Part shown: positions 16,331 through 24,755 of the stretch, piece after piece
How the letters are laid out: the number at the start of each line of letters is the position of its first letter
Position numbering within the stretch: the stretch's first letter is position 1
Assembly (NCBI GenBank): GCA_023421075.1
Contig: JAEZUM010000022.1
Coordinates: 13,713 to 77,712, forward strand
Origin: Bacillota bacterium
GTDB taxonomy: Bacteria > Bacillota > Clostridia > Lachnospirales > Lachnospiraceae
Direction of reading: 5' to 3'
DNA length: 64,000 nt
The notes under the pieces: generated by a model
The model's database searches: none
Told to the model about the DNA's origin: nothing
What the model saw: only the letters and a program-made list of their open reading frames with translations
Program-made: the position numbers and the translations under genes

Positions 16331-16359
16331 ATCATAATCTCAAACATACCAAATGTCAA
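16331..16359 (-). promoter_or_regulatory. Sigma-A promoter of the dlt-like operon
   Basis: The minus strand has TTGACA (16354-16359), a 17-nt spacer and TATGAT (16331-16336). It lies about 75 nt upstream of the transglutaminase-like gene. No equally good promoter was seen between the seven genes, and the terminator at 8419-8483 closes the unit. Confidence 0.75.
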
Positions 16360-16445
16360 GTTTTGGAAATCCAAATCATGGTGCATGGTTTATTCCAGTA
16401 TAGTATTGTCTTAGTTACCGGAATTTACACAAGAGGAATCAATTT

Positions 16446-18995
16446 CTACTTACAGAGAAGCGTCTGCGTTACAATATCAGAATAAATCTCCATACCATCC
16501 GTCTGAGCAATATGAATCACATGCTCCAGCGGATTATCTTCGGAGAGGATTAGGGACAACTGATTACTGCGTTTAAGCAAATGTTCCGGATGAAATATAA
16601 CCTCCTTCTGTCCGCTAAAGATTGCTACATAGAAGATATCTGCTTCTACCAGATCCTGAAAGAAATGACTGCCATAGGATAATTCCGGTTCAAAGCCTTC
16701 GTCTTTGGAAGCCACCTCACAAATCACCGTCATATTACAAAGCTCTGTAAAATGAACCGGTACCCCAAGGGATGGAGTTGTAGTTCCCCATCTCCCCGGG
16801 CCGATCAGCATTACCTTCTTTCCTTTTAGAGCATTGTTTATTCTTCCAACGGTTCTGGCAACGGAGTATTTCTCATTCTCACTCAGTTTAAGATATGCAG
16901 ACGGTGGGATATATACGATATAATCAATCGGAAGATGAATATTTCCTCCCATAAAATTTCCCTTTGTCAAAAGGAGGCACTCCTGCTCTTCTATCTTCTT
17001 CGGTATGGCAACCGCCTTCCCCAACCCCTTTGTCTGAAGCGGTCTGCATTGTAGCAGGTTTAAATGAAATTTTCCGTCCGGACTAAAATTCGCAGTAAAT
17101 TCGATATCAACTGGGTAATCATAGATTCTCTGCAGTAATGCCAGAAGCTCCTTCATCAAGGAAGGAAATGCAGTTGTTTTGAGTAAACCGTTAAAATTCA
17201 AAAGATATGGTGTTATTGCATTATATTTCCCAAGTTCCCTAAGACGGTCCTGCGTCTCATAATCAATCCCTGCAAAGAGCTCCTTCTTCACCTTAATGTC
17301 TTTTGCGATTATTTCTTCCAGGGGCTTTGCCATATGCTTATTTTCCTGCAGGGATAATACATCCACGTAGTGTTGCGAGAATTTCTTACTATCCTGATAA
17401 TCAATTAAGGGAAGGCGCATAGGATTATCCAGGCTGACGATCCGTACATAGTCCCCCTCGGTTCGATCAACTGCTCTGGTTCCAAGCCCGAATACCAGAC
17501 GTAGCATACCGGCACTACCGTCAACGCTCTTATCCCAGACATAAAGATTCGAGGAATTCCCGACTCCGGCAATATGAGGAAAGAAATTATCCTCATAATA
17601 ATCACCGGAAACTCTCTGAATCAGGATCGCCATCTGTTCGTCTTTCATTGATAATCCCCGATTCATACGATACTCCAGGGCATCCTGGTTCATAGTACTG
17701 GCATATACCATACGGACTGCCTGCACAAATGCCTCATATCTTTCCTGTGGAGTTCCCTGATTTACACAGAAAACGCTCTCATATTTTCCCGCAAAGGCAT
17801 TCCCGAAATTGTCCTCTAACAGAGAGCTGGACCTTACTATGATGGGAGACTGTCCAAAGTACTCCAACATACGCACGAATTGTTCCTGAATGTTCTCCGG
17901 AAATTTACCGCTTAGAAGCTTTTCCTTGAGCTCCGGAGCATATTTAAAATACCCTTCCTCGGTCTTCTGCAGTGTACGAAGCTTCCACCAACCATTCTGT
18001 ACAATATACGTATAGAAGATATCCGACCCAAGATAAAAGGAATCATGAGGCTCCAGATACGGCATAAACTGCTCTGCTGCCTCAGTACTGATAATTTTTC
18101 TGGCAAGCAGCATACCTACACTCTTACCGCCGATAAATCCGGTTCCGATCTCCCTCGATGCAATCTCCAGAATATCACTCAGGGTAAAATACCGGTTACA
18201 GAGCTCCAGCATCTTCGATTCATTTCCGATTAACAGTGTCATAAGAGTGCTTTTTAACTTCTGCTGATCCTCGGCCGTCTTATTCAGACTGGCACGAGCA
18301 CTGCGGAACACGACATTCCAGTAATCCTGCCGGTCATCTCCTCGATGTATACTGGAGAATAACTCGGCAGCTTGCGCACTGGCCGTAATGCAAGTCGCCT
18401 CCTCATTCTGAATCAGATGCGGGAAGAACATCGTCGGAGAATATCTTTGCCACACCTTTAAGGGGTGGATATATAGCTTGTTATTAACATCATACAAATC
18501 CAGCAGCAGCTGGGTTGTCTCTCGAACTCCGGCGATGGTACTAAAGGTATGAGCATTCCGGATAATCGCAAAATAGGCTATGGTATCCAGCTCATACAGA
18601 TAGGGGCACGTAACCCGAAAGAAATTACCGATCATAAGATCGGAAAACCAATATTGTAATAAGTCCGTCAGACAGTCAAATACATAGAAGGCCTGAACTC
18701 CCATATCGGTTACCATATTGTGTATCTCTGTCGCAAAGCTTTCAAAGCCCTTCGTAGCATCAATTTCTTGAACGATAATATCCTCTGCTTCCATAAGCAA
18801 AGGAGCATGATTACCGAAACGAACATATATAAGCTTACGATGGTCTGTTCGCGCCTGCTCCACATACGAATTTATCATTTCCTGATAGCTGCTCAGAGAA
18901 TTCACCTGCCAAACCACATTATCACCAAGACGAAGATGATCAATAACTTTATCAAAACCTACGATTCCTGTACTCACTTTTTCATAATGCTGCAT
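16446..18995 (-). CDS. PEP/pyruvate-binding domain protein with degenerate RecA/KaiC-like N-terminus
   Basis: An 849-residue protein. Residues 1-240 look like a KaiC/RadA-type ATPase core (STGIVGFDKVIDHLRLGDNV), but the Walker A loop is replaced by QVNSLSSYQEM, so ATP binding there is doubtful. Residues about 300-600 match the nucleotide-binding domain of PEP synthase / pyruvate phosphate dikinase (GTGFIGGKSVGMLLARK, IIVRSSSLLEDNFGNAFAGKY). No mobile phosphohistidine domain is visible. The C-terminal part has its own signature, GPGRWGTTTPSLGVPVHF and GSHFFQDLVEADIFY. The start ATG 18995 has GGGAGGTGCC; the upstream ATG at 19100 is not supported. It is probably not a true PEP synthase; role unknown. 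Confidence 0.82.
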   Translation of the reverse strand: MQHYEKVSTGIVGFDKVIDHLRLGDNVVWQVNSLSSYQEMINSYVEQARTDHRKLIYVRFGNHAPLLMEAEDIIVQEIDATKGFESFATEIHNMVTDMGVQAFYVFDCLTDLLQYWFSDLMIGNFFRVTCPYLYELDTIAYFAIIRNAHTFSTIAGVRETTQLLLDLYDVNNKLYIHPLKVWQRYSPTMFFPHLIQNEEATCITASAQAAELFSSIHRGDDRQDYWNVVFRSARASLNKTAEDQQKLKSTLMTLLIGNESKMLELCNRYFTLSDILEIASREIGTGFIGGKSVGMLLARKIISTEAAEQFMPYLEPHDSFYLGSDIFYTYIVQNGWWKLRTLQKTEEGYFKYAPELKEKLLSGKFPENIQEQFVRMLEYFGQSPIIVRSSSLLEDNFGNAFAGKYESVFCVNQGTPQERYEAFVQAVRMVYASTMNQDALEYRMNRGLSMKDEQMAILIQRVSGDYYEDNFFPHIAGVGNSSNLYVWDKSVDGSAGMLRLVFGLGTRAVDRTEGDYVRIVSLDNPMRLPLIDYQDSKKFSQHYVDVLSLQENKHMAKPLEEIIAKDIKVKKELFAGIDYETQDRLRELGKYNAITPYLLNFNGLLKTTAFPSLMKELLALLQRIYDYPVDIEFTANFSPDGKFHLNLLQCRPLQTKGLGKAVAIPKKIEEQECLLLTKGNFMGGNIHLPIDYIVYIPPSAYLKLSENEKYSVARTVGRINNALKGKKVMLIGPGRWGTTTPSLGVPVHFTELCNMTVICEVASKDEGFEPELSYGSHFFQDLVEADIFYVAIFSGQKEVIFHPEHLLKRSNQLSLILSEDNPLEHVIHIAQTDGMEIYSDIVTQTLLCK

Positions 18996-19119
18996 AAGGC
19001 ACCTCCCGCGTCTGATTCTTATATTTTTGTTATACCAAATTATGGGCAAAAAAGATAGGGTCTGTATAATCAAACATAATGTAACCAAAAATATACTCAA
19101 TAGGAAAGGAGTCTCAATT

Positions 19120-19845
19120 ATGACAATCTTACAACAAATATTAAAAGCATCCCTCGTTACCCTCGGAATATATATCGCAACACTGCTTTTCTCAAGAATG
19201 TTAGGTAGAAAACTGGTATCACAGATGACCTTCTTTGATTATATCGTAGGTATCATGATAGGATCTGCTGCTGTCAATGCCACAACCTTTGAAGACAATC
19301 CCCCTCTCTTCGCCTTTGTAATGCTGGTCGGTATTTGCCTTCTCACTTTATTCATCGATACGCTCCACATGAAAAGTATAAAACTGAGAAAACTCGTGGA
19401 TTCCGAACCGGTTATCATCATCGAGAAGGGCAAGATTGTAGATCAGAACATGAAGAAAATTCGTCTTACCCTGGATGAATTAAATATGATGCTCCGGGAG
19501 AACAGCTATTTTAACATTGCTGACGTTGAAAGCGCCATCCTCGAAGCCAACGGCCAGCTTTCGGTTCAACCGAAGGCTGAGAAGCAGCCTCTGACACCCT
19601 CCGATGTCTATTTGACCCCTGCTTATAAAGGGCTGAATCGTGATATCATCATGGACGGTAAGATATTGGAGAACAACTTAGGCTATATCGGTAAGAACGA
19701 GCAGTGGCTGAAGAAACAGCTGCTCGGCTATGGTGTACACGAAATCAAGGACGTATTTTATGCCGGATTAGATACCTCCGGTAATTTCTATGTATCCAAG
19801 AGACAGAACAAAGAAGAGGTAGCCGGAATGCACGGTATTGAATAA
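19120..19845 (+). CDS. DUF421 (YetF-like) membrane protein
   Basis: A 241-residue protein with three N-terminal membrane segments and a cytoplasmic DUF421/YetF domain. Typical segments are FSRMLGRKLVSQMTFFDYIVGIMIGS, cut here at LVSQMTFFDYIVGIMIGS, then EPVIIIEKGKIVDQNMKK and LRENSYFNIADVESAILE. Homologues are conserved in spore-formers but their function is unclear. The start ATG 19120 has AGGAAAGGAG upstream. It is divergent from the PEP-binding protein gene, with 124 nt between their start codons. Confidence 0.88.
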   Translation: MTILQQILKASLVTLGIYIATLLFSRMLGRKLVSQMTFFDYIVGIMIGSAAVNATTFEDNPPLFAFVMLVGICLLTLFIDTLHMKSIKLRKLVDSEPVIIIEKGKIVDQNMKKIRLTLDELNMMLRENSYFNIADVESAILEANGQLSVQPKAEKQPLTPSDVYLTPAYKGLNRDIIMDGKILENNLGYIGKNEQWLKKQLLGYGVHEIKDVFYAGLDTSGNFYVSKRQNKEEVAGMHGIE

Positions 19846-19909
19846 TTATTTTACCAGGATTTCCTCTTATTCTTTATTTTACGAAAAACAACAGCATTCC
19901 ACTTATTTC

Positions 19910-19936
19910 ACCATTCTTTTCAGGATGCATATATTA
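19910..19936 (+). promoter_or_regulatory. Possible sigma-K-type promoter
   Basis: AC (19910-19911), a 16-nt spacer and CATATATTA (19928-19936) fit the sigma-K consensus AC-N16/17-CATANNNTA. The start would fall almost on the ribosome-binding site of the next gene, which weakens the case. Confidence 0.3.
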
Positions 19937-19959
19937 ATCTTGGAAAGGAGTTGATACGA

Positions 19960-20175
19960 ATGGGATACTATAATAATTATGACGGTTATTGTTGTCGAGA
20001 TCATCATCATGGCTATTACCGCGATCGATTTGAGGTATATGGACCAAGAGGTCCATATGGACCTAGAGGTCCCTTTGCCCCAGGAGGATACGGACCATGC
20101 GGTAGAGGACCATGTCGTGATAATCGTCCTTATCCTCAAGGCGGGTTTTTCTTTGGTCATCCCCGAATTTTCTAG
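19960..20175 (+). CDS. Small Gly/Tyr/Pro/Arg-rich protein, coat-like
   Basis: A 71-residue low-complexity protein. It opens with MGYYNNYDGYCCRDHHHGYY, continues with collagen-like triplets (GPRGPYGPRGPFAPGGYGP) and ends in Arg/Pro/Phe-rich sequence. Four cysteines (CC, GPCG, GPCR) could cross-link. Tyr/Gly/Cys-rich mini-proteins of this kind are common among clostridial spore-coat or crust components, but I cannot name a family. The ATG at 19960 has a good site, GGAAAGGAG; the TTG at 19951 overlaps it. It stands alone, 114 nt after DUF421, with a possible sigma-K promoter. Confidence 0.7.
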   Translation: MGYYNNYDGYCCRDHHHGYYRDRFEVYGPRGPYGPRGPFAPGGYGPCGRGPCRDNRPYPQGGFFFGHPRIF

Positions 20176-20264
20176 TAAATTCAGCGATTAGTTTACTCAT
20201 CGCAATAAAAGAATTTGAAAATCCCAGAGGGACGTTGTAGATGCGATAAAAAACACTTTACTTC

Positions 20265-20280
20265 AGCACTATAGAGTGCT
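20265..20280. promoter_or_regulatory. Perfect inverted repeat upstream of yerC
   Basis: AGCACT-ATAG-AGTGCT, 54 nt before the yerC start. It may be an operator for YerC itself or a small hairpin. The half GAGTGCTAA is the same as a CIRCE half-site, but the spacing (4 nt instead of 9) is wrong for HrcA. Confidence 0.35.
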
Positions 20281-20333
20281 AAAATTATACTGTGTGAAAA
20301 GCATATCACAACAGGATGAAAGGAGTCCTACCG

Positions 20334-20636
20334 ATGAGCAAAAACATCAGAACAACTGCTGTTGACCATTTATTCGAAGCAATCTTAAGCTTAAAGGATT
20401 CGGAGGAGTGTTATACATTTTTTGAAGACATATGTACCGTAAATGAACTGTTATCCCTATCTCAAAGATTCGAAGTGGCAAGAATGCTGCGTTGCCATAA
20501 AACCTATTTGGAAATCGCAGAAAAAACCGGTGCATCAACAGCAACGATCAGTCGTGTCAATCGGTCTCTTAATTATGGTAATGACGGATATGATATGGTA
20601 TTTGCCAGAATGAAAGATCCATTTTCCGACAAATAA
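20334..20636 (+). CDS. TrpR-like protein, YerC/YecD family
   Basis: A 100-residue DNA-binding protein of the YerC/YecD (TrpR-like) family. It is a small helical protein whose helix-turn-helix reads TYLEIAEKTGASTATISRVNRSLNYG (about residues 60-85). The family N-terminus is DHLFEAILSLKDSEECYTFFEDICTVNEL. It lacks the tryptophan pocket of true TrpR as far as is known for the family. The start ATG 20334 has AAAGGAGTCC upstream. In Bacillus the gene neighbours pcrA, as it does here. The regulon is unknown. Confidence 0.9.
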   Translation: MSKNIRTTAVDHLFEAILSLKDSEECYTFFEDICTVNELLSLSQRFEVARMLRCHKTYLEIAEKTGASTATISRVNRSLNYGNDGYDMVFARMKDPFSDK

Positions 20637-20686
20637 AAATTATATTCGTAATTGTCATCTGGAAGACATTTTATGAATCATGTACT

Positions 20687-20727
20687 AAAAAACAGCTTCC
20701 CTTAAGTTATACTTAATGGAAGCTGTT
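20687..20727 (-). terminator. Terminator between convergent yerC and DUF1836 genes
   Basis: AACAGCTTCC and GGAAGCTGTT form a perfect 10-bp stem, extended inward by TTAAG/CTTAA. On the minus strand it is followed by TTTTTT (20687-20692), so it ends the DUF1836 transcript. The plus-strand flank is also T-rich, so it may serve yerC as well. Confidence 0.82.
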
Positions 20728-20746
20728 ATTATATCAATTTTACTGT

Positions 20747-21436
20747 TTACTTTTTCGTTGTTTTCTGCGTCTCTACTTTCTTGGTACCTTCCGGCTTCAC
20801 CTGTTTCTCAGGCTTCTTCACATCCGGTCTGCTCTCCTTCTTTGAACCCATCAGCGAGCTGTCTATCATCTTCTCAATCATATGCTTTCTCATATATACA
20901 TCAAAGCAAAGCATACTGATGAAGGAAAACATCGTTAAAAATTCCTGATCCTCCGGATCGGTTACATCGGTAAAGGACTCCTTGGCCTTCGTCATCTTGC
21001 GAATCATATCCTTCGTCAGAGCATCGGTCTGCTCCTTCTCCAATCGAAAGATCTCTTCATAGATATCCTCCAGCTTAACCTTTGATTTCTCGCCGTAATA
21101 ACGATCCGTTAACGGATTAAAGATGCTTTGTATATCATTAATGGAAAGAATATTCTTAAAATAGTAGATAAAAATCAAAAGGAACATATGCTCCTTTGTG
21201 TATTTCTTCTTATTCGGCGGAGGTAACAGCTCATTCTTCGTATAGTTGTTGATCATCGTCTTCGTAAGAAGCTTATCTTCGCTGTAACGTTTGGAGGACT
21301 TAAGGTGCTTATCCATAAACGTAGTAACCTGATCCATGTATAGATCTATATTCGGTATATCATCCGGCATAATATATTTGACATCCTTCAGGCTGTCAAT
21401 CATACCCTTGATATACTCCTCTTTCGTCATTTCCAA
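20747..21436 (-). CDS. DUF1836 domain-containing protein
   Basis: About 229 residues. The central part matches DUF1836, a MerR-like helical domain found in Firmicutes: LLTKTMINNYTKNELLPPP followed by KKYTKEHMFLLIFIYYFKNILS. The C-terminus is a Lys/Pro/Glu-rich, probably disordered tail (about residues 200-229). No ATG is well placed. TTG at 21436 has AGAGGTG 6 nt upstream and is my choice; GTG at 21445 overlaps that site, and ATG at 21430 is also possible. It probably binds DNA, but no target is known. Confidence 0.82.
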   Translation of the reverse strand: MEMTKEEYIKGMIDSLKDVKYIMPDDIPNIDLYMDQVTTFMDKHLKSSKRYSEDKLLTKTMINNYTKNELLPPPNKKKYTKEHMFLLIFIYYFKNILSINDIQSIFNPLTDRYYGEKSKVKLEDIYEEIFRLEKEQTDALTKDMIRKMTKAKESFTDVTDPEDQEFLTMFSFISMLCFDVYMRKHMIEKMIDSSLMGSKKESRPDVKKPEKQVKPEGTKKVETQKTTKK

Positions 21437-21542
21437 TGTAATCACCTCTATTTCATTATATAGTATCCGTTACTAGATGTCAAAGCAAAAATAAACAGAT
21501 AGCTAGCAGTAATTGCTAATCATAGGAATGAGAAAAGCAGGG

Positions 21543-21571
21543 TTGATACTACTACTTTCCCATGCTATAAT
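21543..21571 (+). promoter_or_regulatory. Sigma-A promoter of pcrA
   Basis: TTGATA (21543-21548), a 17-nt spacer and TATAAT (21566-21571), about 55 nt upstream of the helicase start codon. Confidence 0.75.
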
Positions 21572-21626
21572 AAACATATGTTTGTGGTTTCACAAACGGA
21601 TCACTTAGGACAGGCAGGTATAAATA

Positions 21627-23954
21627 ATGAGTATATATGACACTTTAAATCCCGAACAACAGCGTGCTGTGTTCCATGACAAGGGACCTCTGCTTATTCT
21701 CGCAGGCGCCGGTTCCGGTAAGACCCGAGTATTAACCCACCGGATTGCGTATCTGATTGAAGAGCGGGATGTGAATCCATATAATATCCTGGCAATTACC
21801 TTTACAAATAAAGCAGCTAAGGAAATGCGGGAAAGAGTTGATAAGATCGTAGGCTACGGCTCGGAGAACATCTGGGTCAGCACCTTTCATTCCACCTGCG
21901 TGCGAATCCTCAGAAGATTTATTGATACCATCGGTTTTTCTCGTAGCTTCACCATATATGACGGGGATGACCAGAAGACACTGATGCGCGAGATTTGCAA
22001 GTACCTGAACATTGACACCAAGAAAACCAATGAGCGTGCAATCCTATCCGTAATCTCAAAAGCCAAGGATGAGCTGATCTCACCCGATGAATTTGCTCGC
22101 AATGCAGGCCGGGATGCAAACCAGCTTCGATATGCACAAGCCTACACGGAATACCAGAAGCGTCTTAGACAGAGCAATGCTTTGGATTTTGATGATTTGA
22201 TTTATCGTACGGTAGAACTGTTTCAGACCAATCCCGATGCTTTGGAATTCTATCAGCATCGGTTCCGTTATATTATGGTTGATGAGTATCAGGATACCAA
22301 CACGGCACAGTTTCGTTTAATCCATATGCTAGCAAGCGGTATTAACAATTACGGCGAACATGAATATAATCTCTGTGTAGTAGGTGATGATGACCAGTCC
22401 ATCTACAAGTTCCGTGGTGCTAATATTTATAACATTCTTAACTTTGAACGGGCATTTCCAAACACAACCGTGATAAAACTGGAGCAAAATTACCGTTCTA
22501 CCAAGAGCATCCTAAATGCTGCCAATGAAGTAATCTGTAACAATCAGGGAAGGAAGGATAAATCCCTCTGGACAGAGAACGAGGAGGGTGAACCGGTTCA
22601 CTACACACAGTTTGATACAGACTTTGAAGAAGCGGATAACATTACCTCTGAGATTAAGAATATCGTCGAAGAAGGTAAGGCATGCTACAATGATTTTGCG
22701 ATCCTGTACCGTACCAATGCCCAGTCCCGCCTTTTCGAGGAAAAGCTTCTGCTGCGTAACATACCATATAAAATCATCGGCAGTGTAAATTTCTATGCTC
22801 GTAAAGAGATTAAGGATATGTTAGCCTATCTCAAAACGATTGATAACGGTCTGGACAGTATTGCGGTGAAGCGTATCATCAATGTACCAAGACGCGGAAT
22901 TGGCTTAACCACTGTGGACAGAGTGAATGATTATGCCGTACAGAATGATATGAGCTTTTATGACGCTCTGACCAGATCACAGTACATTCCCGGCTTAGAA
23001 CGTGCTTCCTCTAAGCTTACCCCCTTCATCAGCCTGATTGAAGGCTTAAAATCCAGAGTTCGGCGTGAAGGATATTCCTTGAAGGAGCTGATTGATGACA
23101 TTCTTGATGCTACCGGATATCTGAGAGAATTAGAGCAGGAGAACGAGGAGGATGCACAGGATCGCATCGGTAATATCAACGAACTTGTGAATAAGCTCGT
23201 AACCTATGAAGAAAATACGGAAGAACCTACCTTAGGCGGTTTTCTGGAGGAGGTCGCCCTGGTATCCGATATCGATACCCTGGAGGAGGGTGCAGAGCAT
23301 ATCGTACTGATGACCTTACATAGTGCCAAAGGTCTGGAATTTCCTTATGTATATCTCTGCGGAATGGAGGAAGGTGTCTTCCCCGGTTATATGTCCCTCT
23401 ATGCAGATAATCCGAATGAGGAGATTGAGGAAGAACGGAGATTATGTTATGTCGGCATCACCAGAGCAATGAAGCAGCTCTCCTTAACCGCTGCAAAACA
23501 GAGAATGCTTCGTGGTGAGACCCAATATAATAAGCCTTCCCGATTTGTTAATGAGATCCCAAGATATCTTCTTAAGATGACAACTCCGGGGCCCCGTCGC
23601 TCGGCTTACCTTTTTAAGGATGAGGATGGTTACCCTGCAAAACGTCGTTTCGATGACTCAGCGGTCAACTTTTCAAAGGAACTGAATTTTGATAAACCCT
23701 CTACCGGTAATTACAAGCCAAACCAGACTACTTATAAGCCCTTCATCTCAGCAGAAACCAAACAATTCGAAGGCAGTAAGATGGGTACTCTGGATTATGG
23801 TGTCGGAGACACTGTAAAGCACATTAAATTCGGGATCGGGGTGGTAACCGATATCACCAAGGGTGGTAAGGATTATGAGGTGACCGTTGAATTTCCTGAC
23901 TTTGGTGTGAAGAAGCTTCTCTCAACCTTCGCGAATTTGAAAAAGATTAATTAA
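21627..23954 (+). CDS. pcrA: ATP-dependent DNA helicase PcrA (UvrD/Rep family)
   Basis: A 775-residue superfamily 1A helicase that moves 3'-5' on DNA in repair and plasmid replication. All motifs are seen in order: LAGAGSGKTRVLTHR (Walker A, about residue 27), VDEYQDTNTAQF (II), VVGDDDQSIYKFRGA (III), LEQNYRSTKSIL (IV), MTLHSAKGLEFPYVY (V) and YVGITRA (VI). The C-terminal region (about 710-775) is the Tudor-like domain (GDTVKHIKFGIGVVTDI) that contacts RNA polymerase in PcrA. The ribosome-binding site is weak (GGCAGG). The gene is monocistronic, with a good promoter; ligA, its usual partner, is not here. Confidence 0.96.
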   Translation: MSIYDTLNPEQQRAVFHDKGPLLILAGAGSGKTRVLTHRIAYLIEERDVNPYNILAITFTNKAAKEMRERVDKIVGYGSENIWVSTFHSTCVRILRRFIDTIGFSRSFTIYDGDDQKTLMREICKYLNIDTKKTNERAILSVISKAKDELISPDEFARNAGRDANQLRYAQAYTEYQKRLRQSNALDFDDLIYRTVELFQTNPDALEFYQHRFRYIMVDEYQDTNTAQFRLIHMLASGINNYGEHEYNLCVVGDDDQSIYKFRGANIYNILNFERAFPNTTVIKLEQNYRSTKSILNAANEVICNNQGRKDKSLWTENEEGEPVHYTQFDTDFEEADNITSEIKNIVEEGKACYNDFAILYRTNAQSRLFEEKLLLRNIPYKIIGSVNFYARKEIKDMLAYLKTIDNGLDSIAVKRIINVPRRGIGLTTVDRVNDYAVQNDMSFYDALTRSQYIPGLERASSKLTPFISLIEGLKSRVRREGYSLKELIDDILDATGYLRELEQENEEDAQDRIGNINELVNKLVTYEENTEEPTLGGFLEEVALVSDIDTLEEGAEHIVLMTLHSAKGLEFPYVYLCGMEEGVFPGYMSLYADNPNEEIEEERRLCYVGITRAMKQLSLTAAKQRMLRGETQYNKPSRFVNEIPRYLLKMTTPGPRRSAYLFKDEDGYPAKRRFDDSAVNFSKELNFDKPSTGNYKPNQTTYKPFISAETKQFEGSKMGTLDYGVGDTVKHIKFGIGVVTDITKGGKDYEVTVEFPDFGVKKLLSTFANLKKIN

Positions 23955-24131
23955 TGTAATTCATGAATAAGTTTTCTATATTTTTGAAATATTATAGTAA
24001 AGCAGCATGTATTGTGATATACTATAGGTACTAAAACGACAAGGAAGATTTATCCATCTCTCTTGACAATAATACATGTTTCATGAAAATCTGCTTATGA
24101 TTTTCTAACAATAAGAAAGGAAGTGTTATTC

Positions 24132-24407
24132 ATGGGAACTAAAATTGATGAGCTTTTAAGTACAATGAAACTTGGTGAATTGGTTCACAGAAAAGATCCG
24201 ATGGAGAAAAGAAGACACATGATAATCTGTGTTCTCGCAATTATCGGTGCTGTCGCTGCTGTTGCTGCAATTGCTTACGCTGTATATAGGTATATGAATC
24301 CGGATTATCTTGAGGATTTCGATGATGATTTTGATGATTATGAAGATGACGTAGATCTGGATATGACTGCTGACGAAGAACCGGCTACGGCAACTTCCGA
24401 AGAATAA
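24132..24407 (+). CDS. Small membrane protein with acidic tail
   Basis: A 91-residue protein of no family I recognise. A short amphipathic N-terminus (MGTKIDELLSTMKLGELVHR) is followed by one membrane segment (about residues 32-54, CVLAIIGAVAAVAAIAYAVY). The C-terminal 30 residues are almost all Asp/Glu (DFDDDFDDYEDDVD). The N-terminus out / C-terminus in orientation is not certain. The start ATG 24132 has AAGAAAGGAAG upstream. It lies 177 nt after pcrA and is followed by a large inverted repeat. Confidence 0.72.
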   Translation: MGTKIDELLSTMKLGELVHRKDPMEKRRHMIICVLAIIGAVAAVAAIAYAVYRYMNPDYLEDFDDDFDDYEDDVDLDMTADEEPATATSEE

Positions 24408-24453
24408 TTATTCGAATAGCATTTTAATAGCTGCCGCAATTTAGGTAGCGTAG

Positions 24454-24611
24454 ATAAAGGAAGGTATATGAGCTTACCTCACACACAGGTTGACGTACAC
24501 TTCTCCGTTTTGTAAGTCCGAATCGTACAATTATGTACGTTTCTGCCTTACAAAATCGGAGATGCGTTCGTCAAACAGTGTATTATGGTAAGCCCACATA
24601 CCTTCCTTTAT
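24454..24611 (-). ncRNA. Candidate structured RNA: 158-nt long imperfect hairpin (element A)
   Basis: Arms of about 70 nt pair almost end to end: 24454-24478 with 24587-24611 (25 nt, 2 differences), then several further helices up to TTTTGTAAG/CTTACAAAA and an apical CGTACA/TGTACG. The four transition-type differences between the arms give A-C mismatches on the plus strand but G-U wobbles on the minus strand, which argues for a minus-strand RNA. It fills the space between the convergent genes ending at 24407 and 24756. Outside the hairpin, AGCTGCCG (24429-24436)/CGGCAGCT (24629-24636) and AATTTAGG (24438-24445)/CCTAAATT (24647-24654) are complementary in crossing order. In the rest of the 348-nt gap I see only a small ATTAAG/CTTAAT hairpin. 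Confidence 0.5.
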
Positions 24612-24755
24612 TGATTTTATTCATTGTTCGGCAGCTCTATAATTTGCCTAAATTCATTAAGAATACTTAATCATAATTATTCGCCGCTTTTTATTGGTAG
24701 TGAATTGGTGTTATAGTGATCGACAGCCAATAATGAGTGTTTTTTCGTATTATGG

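Noticed and set aside
16446..18995. Annotation as phosphoenolpyruvate synthase
   Set aside because: Only the nucleotide-binding domain is recognisable; no phosphohistidine or PEP-binding barrel is visible, so the enzyme name is not justified.
20265..20282. CIRCE-like element (AGCACT...GAGTGCTAA) upstream of yerC
   Set aside because: The right half is a perfect CIRCE half-site, but the spacer is only a few bases instead of nine and yerC is not a heat-shock gene. Kept only as an inverted repeat.
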